Source: Rhodospirillaceae bacterium | GTDB taxonomy: Bacteria > Pseudomonadota > Alphaproteobacteria > MPNO01 > UBA2964 | NCBI GenBank assembly: GCA_018660305.1 | Contig: JABJKO010000275.1 | Coordinates: forward strand, 1-23,716 | DNA: 23,716 nucleotides | Direction: 5' to 3' | Shown: in pieces, positions 8,971-16,153 of the stretch | Numbering within the stretch: the stretch's first letter is position 1 | Layout: every line of letters starts with the position of its first letter | Notes under the pieces: model-generated | Databases searched by the model: none | What the model saw: the letters and a program-made list of their open reading frames with translations, nothing else | Told to the model about the DNA's origin: nothing | Program-made: the position numbers and the translations under genes

Positions 8971-10302
8971 CTATTCGGCGGCGACTATTCTGAGCCGTGG
9001 CTCGGAACGTTTGAATTGAAGCGCTGTCGGCGCATCGGTCGTCCGTCGCGCCGCGATGAGCGTCTCGTACATCTTGGCGTGCTGCTGGGCGGCATCGACG
9101 GCCTCCAGCGGCGACTGAATCTGCCGGCGCAGCCGGTCCCACAGGGTGGGGCTGCGCATGGCTTCGGATAACCGGTCCACCAGGCTTTCGGCACTGCCCG
9201 CCCGGAAATGCAGCCCGGTGACGTTGTCACGGACCTTCTCGGCCATACCTCCGATATCGCTGCAGATCACCGGACGCCCATGGAAGAACGCTTCCTGGAT
9301 GACCACCGGCGAGTTTTCCCACCAGGTAGACGGTGTGACCACCCAATCGATCTCCTGCATGAGCCGCGGCATCTCCTCGGACTTGTAACTACCGAAGAAC
9401 CGCACGCGCCGGCCGGCCGCGACCACCAGCTTGCGGAATTCCTGCTGGAACGATTCCGGCTGCATTTCGAGATTGCCGCCGAACACGTAGAGCGCCGCGT
9501 CGCGCCCCCATTCGCGGTCGGGAATGCGGGCAACCGCCTCGATGAGGAGCTTGATCCCCTTGAACTGGTTCAACTGTCCGAAATAGCCGAAGCGGGCACG
9601 GCGGCCATTTTCCCGGTCGATCACGCGCGGCGGCGCGGCGGCGGAAACATCCAGCCCATTTTCCAGGAAAACCATCTTTTCGCGCGGCAGGCCCCAATCG
9701 GCATAGCGATCGATCAGGAACCGGCTGGGCGAGACGAACATATCCACATGCCGGTAGAGCCCCTTGAGATAGAGCTCGCGCTTCATGAATTCCGCCGGTG
9801 AAATGTTGGCGAAACACATATTGCAATCGGCCGGCGAGGACCGTTTGCACAACGCCCCGTCGCGTGTTTTGACCATCTGGCCATGATTATTACAGATCGA
9901 GAGATACTCATGCAGGGTCACCACGATGGGCACCGACGGAAGCGCCTTGCGGATGGCGAACAGGCTTTCGGCGCCAAATCCCAGCAGATGATGAAAATGC
10001 ACCACGTCGGGATCGACTTCCCGGACATAGCGGGTCAGATCTTTTTCGATCGACTGAATATCGCGGTTCGAGAACCGGAAATAATCATAATCATTGGCAT
10101 AAAACAGCATCTCCCGCTCGGCTTGCCGGAGGCTCATGAACGGCGTATCGCGATGCGACGCCACCGGCGGTCCGACCCGGGCGAGGTAATGGCTCTCATG
10201 GCCCTCCAGATGATTCAGGCCGCGATGCAGATTATAGGAAGCGACCTCGGCACCACCGATGGAAAATGACGGGTGGCCGTGAGACAGGATGAGCGCACGC
10301 AT
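8971..10302 (-). CDS. Glycosyltransferase family 4, second copy of the operon pair
   Basis: The 443-aa GT-B glycosyltransferase begins with LILSHGHPSFSIGGAEVASY, the strand and glycine loop of GT4. Other marks are VHFHHLLGFGAESL (101-114), FGYFGQLNQFKG (238-249) and STWWENSPVVIQEAF (325-339) with the donor-site glutamate E337, then HGRPVICSDIGGMAE (341-355). It shares these motifs with the GT4 at 12557-13828. Both also share four cysteines with identical spacing (here C137, C152, C160, C163), a possible metal site. Its ATG overlaps the stop of the upstream GT2-like gene (TAATG), so translation is coupled. Cytoplasmic, acting on a lipid- or protein-linked acceptor; sugar unknown. Confidence 0.9.
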   Translation of the reverse strand: MRALILSHGHPSFSIGGAEVASYNLHRGLNHLEGHESHYLARVGPPVASHRDTPFMSLRQAEREMLFYANDYDYFRFSNRDIQSIEKDLTRYVREVDPDVVHFHHLLGFGAESLFAIRKALPSVPIVVTLHEYLSICNNHGQMVKTRDGALCKRSSPADCNMCFANISPAEFMKRELYLKGLYRHVDMFVSPSRFLIDRYADWGLPREKMVFLENGLDVSAAAPPRVIDRENGRRARFGYFGQLNQFKGIKLLIEAVARIPDREWGRDAALYVFGGNLEMQPESFQQEFRKLVVAAGRRVRFFGSYKSEEMPRLMQEIDWVVTPSTWWENSPVVIQEAFFHGRPVICSDIGGMAEKVRDNVTGLHFRAGSAESLVDRLSEAMRSPTLWDRLRRQIQSPLEAVDAAQQHAKMYETLIAARRTTDAPTALQFKRSEPRLRIVAAE

Positions 10303-12557
10303 TACTCGGTTACCTCATAAGGGGTGTGTGCCTGGGCCATGGCCGGTGACCATTTGTTGGCAAGACACCAGGCGTCGATTTTTTGTGCCGGCTGCCGCCA
10401 GTATTCCTCCGAGCCTTCGACGATACCGCCATCGAGCGAAAACAGCCTGACCGCGGGGGTCCACAGCAACCGCTGTCCGGCCTGGCGAAGACGCAGCGAG
10501 AAATCGAGTCCCTTGAAATCAGGGCCAGTGAAATCACGGGCAAACCCATCAATTTTCTCAAAGCCGGCGCGGCGAATGAGAACGCAATGCTCGGAAACGC
10601 CCTGGACCTCCGACAGGTGAAGATCCGACAGCCAATGCAGCGGATACCCGGTCAGCTGACGCAAACCATTCTGATCAAGCGACGCGGTCTCGCCGGCGGG
10701 CAGCCCGGCATAGCGGATCGACAGATCCTCATAGAGCAGCGTGGGGCTGATCGCGACGCAATCGGGGCGCCGATCGAGCTCTTCGATCAGCCCGCCGAGC
10801 CAACCCGGCGATTCCGGAAGCACCGTATCCGCCATGAAGGCCAGCAGATCCGATTTCGCCTGACGGATACCAAGCTCGAGGGCATCGAAATAATCCATCT
10901 CTTCGGCGACGACGATGAGCTGACCGCTGAACCCATAGAAGGAGGCCCATTCCCGAAGGCGCGCCGGGCTTGTCCTGAGACCGGAATGGGACGCCACGAG
11001 AATAAGCTCCACGTCATCGAGATCGGGATCGGCCGCAAGCCGGGACAAATTAATGTCTATATCGCCGCCGCCACTTGTCGCCGGCAAAATGATCGACGCC
11101 CGGGGATTGCCCAGATGGGTGCCGAACGAAAACTGGCTGGCCGCGCCGTGGAACCGCTCACGCGCCGAGAAGGCGCCGCTGACCGCGGGCCCGAGATGGG
11201 TTTCGACAAGATCGTCAAATGCCAGATCGTCCATATCGACCGAACCGAGAATGGAGGAAACGATGGTCTCCGACCGCCGCGCATCGAAAACCACCGGCGC
11301 AAAACCACAGGTTTCGTCCTTGAGAACGACCTCCACATAGAATTCATCGTCCGCGTCAACGGGCTGATCGCTGGGCACAAACACGAGAAAACCGCACTGA
11401 TCGGAGGTCGCAATCATGTGGGGCGAAAAGAACGGATCCTCGGAGAACCCGGAAACCACATCCGGCCGGGCCGAGCGGTACCATGTCTCATGGATCCGCT
11501 GATAAAAATTGCCGGTGCTCTTCAGCAGGACCAGATAAACGTCCTGCCGCGGATCAAGCATCCATCCGGTCAGGAGAAACCCCTTGCCCGGAACATGAAG
11601 CGCACAATCAACGGACAACCGTACCGGCGCCGCCATATTATCAATGGTCCGCTCGCCCTCATAGCGGGGACGGCATATGCGCTTGAAGGATCGAATGACC
11701 GCATGGTCGGCCTGCAGAACCGGGATCGTCTGCTCCAGATGGGGGACCGCCTCCTCCGGCGCGAACCGGACGGGCTCCTGTACGACCTCCAGGTGAAAAT
11801 ACCGATCCTCGACCGCGAAATAGATCCGGCGCAATTCGAGAATTTCCGTCCCCGCCGCGTCTTTGAAATACAGGACCGTCCCGCGCGCCGCATCCAGAAG
11901 GTCCTCGCGATCAAACACGGCGACCACGCCTTCGAAGATCTGCAGCTCTTCATGCTGCAGAACCACATCGCGGAAACCGGACGTCAGATCGCAGGACCAT
12001 CCCTGCACCAGCAATCCGCCGCATTCGGGCTGCGCGATAATCTCAACGAACCCGCTTTGCTGCGACAGGGTTTCCAGGGCGACACGCCGGAAATCGGTAA
12101 TTCCGTGCCGGGTCTCCAGGCCCAATGTTTCGACGACACCATGCAAGAAATCGAGAACCGGCGCCGCCGGCGCGGCTTCCGCCTGCAGACAATCGATCAA
12201 GGACGCGGGATCGAGATCGACCCGGCCAATGGACGGCAGCAATGTGCGGGGCCCGGTTGCCCCGTCGACGATGTGAATGACGCCGGAGTGAAGCTGCGTA
12301 ATGCTGTCGACGCCGAGAACGGCAAAGAAACCGAATTGACCATCGTCGGGACGCGGCCAGCTTACGGCGTGCCAGCTTCCGCGATAATCCTGACCTTCCA
12401 GCAGAATGGCCGAGCCCGACACCGGCAGGGGTTTGGGCGACGTGCCAAACACGGCCAGCGTATTTGCGTCCAGCATAACCGCGGAGAACACGGCACCGCG
12501 GGCGCTCTCGTCAGGCCCGTGATGATGGTCGGGGACCGGTGCGTGAAACCGCAACAT
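10302..12557 (-). CDS. Large GW-module protein with C-terminal GT2-like glycosyltransferase domain (copy 2)
   Basis: The protein is 751 aa from the ATG at 12557. The frame is open further upstream, but this ATG overlaps the preceding stop (TGATG) and has a strong GGAGGT 7 bases before it. Residues 20-125 form a beta-rich N-terminal region. Two GW modules follow: LLVQGWSCD (182-190) and FLLTGWMLD (327-335). Residues about 487-720 are GT2/GT-A-like, with ASIILPATS (487-495), LLAFMADT (571-578) in the place of the metal-binding DxD, and FKGLDFSLRLRQAG (681-694), which resembles the EDxDxxxRxxxxG block of rhamnosyl-type GT2 enzymes. The DxD position is degenerate. The whole protein is paralogous to the one at 13825-16095. 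Function as a transferase is likely but not certain. Confidence 0.75.
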   Translation of the reverse strand: MLRFHAPVPDHHHGPDESARGAVFSAVMLDANTLAVFGTSPKPLPVSGSAILLEGQDYRGSWHAVSWPRPDDGQFGFFAVLGVDSITQLHSGVIHIVDGATGPRTLLPSIGRVDLDPASLIDCLQAEAAPAAPVLDFLHGVVETLGLETRHGITDFRRVALETLSQQSGFVEIIAQPECGGLLVQGWSCDLTSGFRDVVLQHEELQIFEGVVAVFDREDLLDAARGTVLYFKDAAGTEILELRRIYFAVEDRYFHLEVVQEPVRFAPEEAVPHLEQTIPVLQADHAVIRSFKRICRPRYEGERTIDNMAAPVRLSVDCALHVPGKGFLLTGWMLDPRQDVYLVLLKSTGNFYQRIHETWYRSARPDVVSGFSEDPFFSPHMIATSDQCGFLVFVPSDQPVDADDEFYVEVVLKDETCGFAPVVFDARRSETIVSSILGSVDMDDLAFDDLVETHLGPAVSGAFSARERFHGAASQFSFGTHLGNPRASIILPATSGGGDIDINLSRLAADPDLDDVELILVASHSGLRTSPARLREWASFYGFSGQLIVVAEEMDYFDALELGIRQAKSDLLAFMADTVLPESPGWLGGLIEELDRRPDCVAISPTLLYEDLSIRYAGLPAGETASLDQNGLRQLTGYPLHWLSDLHLSEVQGVSEHCVLIRRAGFEKIDGFARDFTGPDFKGLDFSLRLRQAGQRLLWTPAVRLFSLDGGIVEGSEEYWRQPAQKIDAWCLANKWSPAMAQAHTPYEVTE

Positions 12558-13828
12558 CAGGCGGACCTCCGCTGGGCGTGTGATAGAAGCGAAGCGTAGA
12601 GCGTCATATGGCGGGCAGCGGTATCGGACACCGGGGAGACATCCGGCACCGCCGACCCCATACGGTCCCACAGCCCGTCCTCTTGCGCGGCCTGCGTCAT
12701 CAGCCGGGCCAGATCCGACACGTCGTTTCGCCGGAACAGCATTCCGTTGACCCCGTCATCAACGAGCTCGGCCATGCCACCCATATTGCTCGCGATCACC
12801 GGACGACCATGGCGAAAACTCTCCAGGATGGTCAGCGGCGCGTTCTCCCACCAGGTCGACGGAACGATGACCCAGTCCATATCGGCCATCAGCCGGCCGA
12901 TGGAATCCCGGTTATAGGGTCCGTAGAAATGGGCCCGGTCGCCTTCCCGTTTCACCGCCTGCTCAAACTGATGGGTAAATTCTTCGCCCTGATGCTGAAG
13001 CCCGCCGTGAATGGTGAGCGTCAGCTCAATGGCGGGATCGATCCGGCTAAGCGCATCGAGGGCCAGGAGCGGACCCTTGTGCGGCGCGATATTGCCAAAG
13101 AATCCGAAGCGATTGCGCCGCGGCCGCGCTTCGGCCTCAAGCGGCTGGATATCACCGGGCAGACCGTTGGGTATCCACTCGATCATATGTTCCGAGACAC
13201 CCCAATTGTCATATTGCTGACGCAGGAACAGGCTGGGAGAGATGAACCGGTCCACAAGACCCAGCATGTTTTGCAAATGATGATGGCGCAGCGAAAAACG
13301 GTTAGCGGCGATGTCACCGAAACAGCCGTGGCAGGCATCCGGTGTCGCTTCGCTGCACAGGGCTTCCGACCCGGTTTTCACCATGATTCCGTCGCGATGG
13401 CAGATGGCATGGAAATCATGCAGCGAAAAGACGATCCGCGCCTGCGGCAAACGGTTGCGAACCAGCGCGAGGCTTTCGGCGCCGATCAGATAGAGATGAT
13501 GGAAATGGACGATATCGGGTTTCAGCGTATCCAGAAGCCGGCCGAAATCGTCCAGCGTCGTGCTCTCGATTCCATGGGCAAGCATGAACGGGTCGAACTG
13601 ACCCACATGCAGCAGATATTCCTTTTCCGCACCGTTATAGGATTGCAGCTTACTGCCGTCGCCGGCAGGGCGGTGCAGCGACGTCACACAGGCCAGAAAC
13701 GAGGCGTCGGCCGCCCCCGACCGGTTGAGTTCGCAAAACAGATCATAGGCGCTGAACTCGGTACCACCGGCAATCAACGCAGGATGGCCGTGGCTTATGA
13801 TCAGGATACGGGGCTGGGATTGTGTCAT
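12557..13828 (-). CDS. Glycosyltransferase family 4, first copy of the operon pair
   Basis: The 423-aa GT-B glycosyltransferase starts IISHGHPALIAGGTEFSAYD. Family marks are VHFHHLYLIGAESL (107-120), FGFFGNIAPHKGP (241-253), STWWENAPLTILESF (324-338) with donor-site E336, and HGRPVIASNMGGMAE (340-354). C143, C158, C166 and C169 match the spacing of the four cysteines in the GT4 at 8971-10302. The ATG at 13828 is preferred over an in-frame GTG at 13837: the ATG forms an ATGA overlap with the upstream stop and has AAGGTGG 5 bases upstream, whereas the GTG lies inside that ribosome binding site. It is the first GT4 of the duplicated GT2-GT4 unit. Donor and acceptor are unknown. Confidence 0.9.
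   Translation of the reverse strand: MTQSQPRILIISHGHPALIAGGTEFSAYDLFCELNRSGAADASFLACVTSLHRPAGDGSKLQSYNGAEKEYLLHVGQFDPFMLAHGIESTTLDDFGRLLDTLKPDIVHFHHLYLIGAESLALVRNRLPQARIVFSLHDFHAICHRDGIMVKTGSEALCSEATPDACHGCFGDIAANRFSLRHHHLQNMLGLVDRFISPSLFLRQQYDNWGVSEHMIEWIPNGLPGDIQPLEAEARPRRNRFGFFGNIAPHKGPLLALDALSRIDPAIELTLTIHGGLQHQGEEFTHQFEQAVKREGDRAHFYGPYNRDSIGRLMADMDWVIVPSTWWENAPLTILESFRHGRPVIASNMGGMAELVDDGVNGMLFRRNDVSDLARLMTQAAQEDGLWDRMGSAVPDVSPVSDTAARHMTLYASLLSHAQRRSA
12565..12570 (-). promoter_or_regulatory. Ribosome binding site that fixes the start at 12557
   Basis: Read on the minus strand this is GGAGGT, 7 bases before the ATG that overlaps the TGA of the previous gene. It argues against the open frame upstream of 12557 being translated. 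Confidence 0.75.
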
Positions 13829-16095
13829 GCTGCCCACCTTGGATTGCTTACGTTTGTGGCGGATAAAACCGGTGGTGCGTCGGGCTCGGAAGACAGGGCG
13901 CTTTGCTGGCCACCATTCCAGCCCTCGATTTCCGATTGCCAGGCCCGCGAAAACCGGCGGGCATCAAGCCGCGAGGAAATCGTACGAACCGGGGCGTTTT
14001 CCGGCTGCTGGCCGGCATAACAGATGGCCCGGGACCGGTGCTCGACCCGCACGTCGCAGCCCTGCACGCGGGCTTTCAGACAAAAATCCGCGTCAGTCCA
14101 GTCGGGCGTCAGAAACCCGCCGGAAAATCCGCCACTGGCGTCAAAATCAGATCTGGCAATTGCGAGAAAAGAAGTCGAGCAGGCAAAAACGACCTGGTCA
14201 GCGAGGGCATCGAGCTGCGTCGCGGGAAACCCGTCATAGGGGTTCCCCAGCCCATCCTGCCGCGGCGGTGTGAAACTCGACCGGCGGATCGACCCGGTCG
14301 GATCGAGAAGGACACCGGCCACCAGACGCTTCGCCCGGGCATCGTTTGCCGCCGCCATCAACAGGGCAAGCGCATTCCTGTCCGCCGGGAAACAGCCCTC
14401 ATCGAGGAACAGGAGATGATCGCGCGTCGCCGCGATGGCACCGGCGGCGAACGACGCCCGGGGACCATGCCCATGAGCGGCGGGGACAAGCCGGCTGGCG
14501 ATGCCATATTGCCGATAAAGGGCATCCAGTGTTCGTTCCGACGACGCAAGATCACCCTCGGACGGCGCCACAACAATGAATTCGAACCCGGTGTCGGACA
14601 GGATCCCGCCACCCATCGCCGCCGACCAGGTCTTTATCAGGCCAAGGTCGCTGCCGATGGGCATGATCAGACTGACCGCCTTGTTCTCCGGCTGGACACC
14701 GATTTCGATGGGATCCGATGGCGGCGCCATGCCGCTCACAGTCGCACCCTGCACAAGATCCATTGCCGGAAGCAACAGCTCCGCCAGAAGGGTATCCGTC
14801 ATACTGACGGCGGGTACGGCGTTCAAAATGGCGTCGCGTGCCGCGGGACCCGTGAGCAGGAGCGGAACCTGTGCGACATCCAGCGATGCGCGGGAAGCCA
14901 GGGTCAGCGAAAAGCGTGCCGTGCCGAACTGCGGTACCGGACAATCACCGCGAGCGAGCACAACAAACCCGGTAACTGCTTGGGAGACGCCGGATTTATC
15001 GTTGGTACGGCTGGTGGAAAAGGTCTGGAGGGCCGCCCGGTCGAGCTTTGCGGACCAGTTGCCGACGACAATACCGATCGCCCGAACGAGCCCATGGGGA
15101 TCGGCGATCCACCCGCTAACAAAAAGATGGTCGGTGGTGCCTATCGCACAATCAATTCCGATAAGACCTTTCGCCCCGCCGGGACAATCGCCGTCCGCCG
15201 ACTGGCTCAGCAGCAGTACTTCGCGAACCGCGTCATGGGCGCCCGCATCGGTCTGGCCAAGCTGTGTGAGACACTGCAGGACATAATCGCGGGCTGCTGG
15301 CGCCAGGCGGTTCTGGGTCGCAATCCAGGAAACCGCGGACTCCAGTGAGTGCCCCGCCGTCTTGACGGCACGAATGGCCACTCCGGCCGACCCCAGAACA
15401 ACGATTCGTGAGACTTCCGAAAGCGCCGACCGATGCAACGGAAGCAGGACGATTTGACGGTTTTTCTTCGAGGATCCGGGGCGCTCGATCATGGGCGGCA
15501 GGGGGGTCTCCTGCACCGCCGCGCCGCCAATGACCACCGCCACAGGATTCGCGCCAACCGGCGCCGGGAGGCTTCCAACCGCCAGGGAGAACTGCTTGTC
15601 GAGGAGACAAAGCGGCTCCAGAACGCTGGGGCGCAACGATAATTCGTCCACCAGACGCCGGATATTATCCACATAGGTCTCATCTGCGGACAGACCGAAC
15701 GCCGTGCGACAGGTCTGGAGCAGAAAACGGATGACGCGAACGCGACCCGTATCCGACAAACCGGTCAGCAGGGTTGCCGGCTCAAGATGGGCCGATCCCG
15801 TCTGGGCCAGATCCGGTTGGATGGCGTCCACCGAACAAACCACACTGCCATCGCGCTGTTTGACAATGATCTCCCGTGCCATGCCGGGCGGTGTGGCGAA
15901 GGCAAGGATCATCCGGACGCCACCGCCTTCGAGGGGGGCTGACAAGGTCAGTATCGGTGCGGCTATTTGTGCCCCATCACCTTCGATCGTGAGAGATCCG
16001 GGCGAGCGGGAATCCCCCTGATCCCAGAAGATCAGGGGGATTTTCTCAGCGAGGAGACGAAGCTCCGGCAAATCCGGACCGACAAACCCTACCAT
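13825..16095 (-). CDS. Large GW-module protein with C-terminal GT2-like glycosyltransferase domain (copy 1)
   Basis: This 756-aa protein has no signal peptide. Residues 1-300 are not recognised, but LEPATLLTGL at 104-113 aligns with LDPASLIDCL (115-124) of the copy-2 protein. One GW module is at 323-345 (LFVSGWIADP). Residues about 472-697 form a GT2-like domain: VSLIMPIGSD (474-483), LLFLDEGCFP (561-570) at the metal-binding position, and TDADFCLKARVQGC (667-680), the block that usually holds the catalytic base. The DxD motif is degenerate (LDEG). The ATG has GAGGGA about 9 bases upstream. The gene lies 58 bp after the RTX gene, and its stop overlaps the next start (ATGA). It probably transfers a sugar or helps a partner GT4 do so; a structural, non-catalytic role is possible. 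Confidence 0.74.
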   Translation of the reverse strand: MVGFVGPDLPELRLLAEKIPLIFWDQGDSRSPGSLTIEGDGAQIAAPILTLSAPLEGGGVRMILAFATPPGMAREIIVKQRDGSVVCSVDAIQPDLAQTGSAHLEPATLLTGLSDTGRVRVIRFLLQTCRTAFGLSADETYVDNIRRLVDELSLRPSVLEPLCLLDKQFSLAVGSLPAPVGANPVAVVIGGAAVQETPLPPMIERPGSSKKNRQIVLLPLHRSALSEVSRIVVLGSAGVAIRAVKTAGHSLESAVSWIATQNRLAPAARDYVLQCLTQLGQTDAGAHDAVREVLLLSQSADGDCPGGAKGLIGIDCAIGTTDHLFVSGWIADPHGLVRAIGIVVGNWSAKLDRAALQTFSTSRTNDKSGVSQAVTGFVVLARGDCPVPQFGTARFSLTLASRASLDVAQVPLLLTGPAARDAILNAVPAVSMTDTLLAELLLPAMDLVQGATVSGMAPPSDPIEIGVQPENKAVSLIMPIGSDLGLIKTWSAAMGGGILSDTGFEFIVVAPSEGDLASSERTLDALYRQYGIASRLVPAAHGHGPRASFAAGAIAATRDHLLFLDEGCFPADRNALALLMAAANDARAKRLVAGVLLDPTGSIRRSSFTPPRQDGLGNPYDGFPATQLDALADQVVFACSTSFLAIARSDFDASGGFSGGFLTPDWTDADFCLKARVQGCDVRVEHRSRAICYAGQQPENAPVRTISSRLDARRFSRAWQSEIEGWNGGQQSALSSEPDAPPVLSATNVSNPRWAA
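13834..13840 (-). promoter_or_regulatory. Ribosome binding site that fixes the start at 13828
   Basis: The minus strand reads AAGGTGG, 5 bases before the ATG. It overlaps the alternative in-frame GTG at 13837, making that start unlikely. The site lies inside the end of the upstream coding region, as expected for coupled translation. Confidence 0.7.
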
Positions 16096-16153
16096 TCTCT
16101 TATTCCCTCAAACTCACGGGGTAGGTGGTCGTCGAGCCCCCCGCCCTGTTGGC

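Noticed and set aside
10383..12599. A 738-codon open frame on the plus strand
   Set aside because: It lies wholly antisense to the GW/GT2-like gene, which has a strong ribosome binding site, coupled junctions and recognisable motifs. High GC content keeps antisense frames open.
12558..12671. N-terminal extension of the 751-aa GW/GT2-like protein
   Set aside because: The extra 38 codons overlap the end of the GT4 gene. The ATG at 12557 has GGAGGT at ideal spacing and a TGATG junction.
12608..15348. Two long plus-strand frames of 470 and 481 codons (12608-14020 and 13903-15348)
   Set aside because: They are antisense to the GT4 and GT2-like genes, show no protein family features, and have the arginine/proline-rich look of shadow frames.
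16096..16153. GGGG/CCCC hairpin between the RTX gene and the next gene as a terminator
   Set aside because: The stem is about 5 bp with a long loop and no T tract follows on the minus strand. At most it is a weak attenuator.
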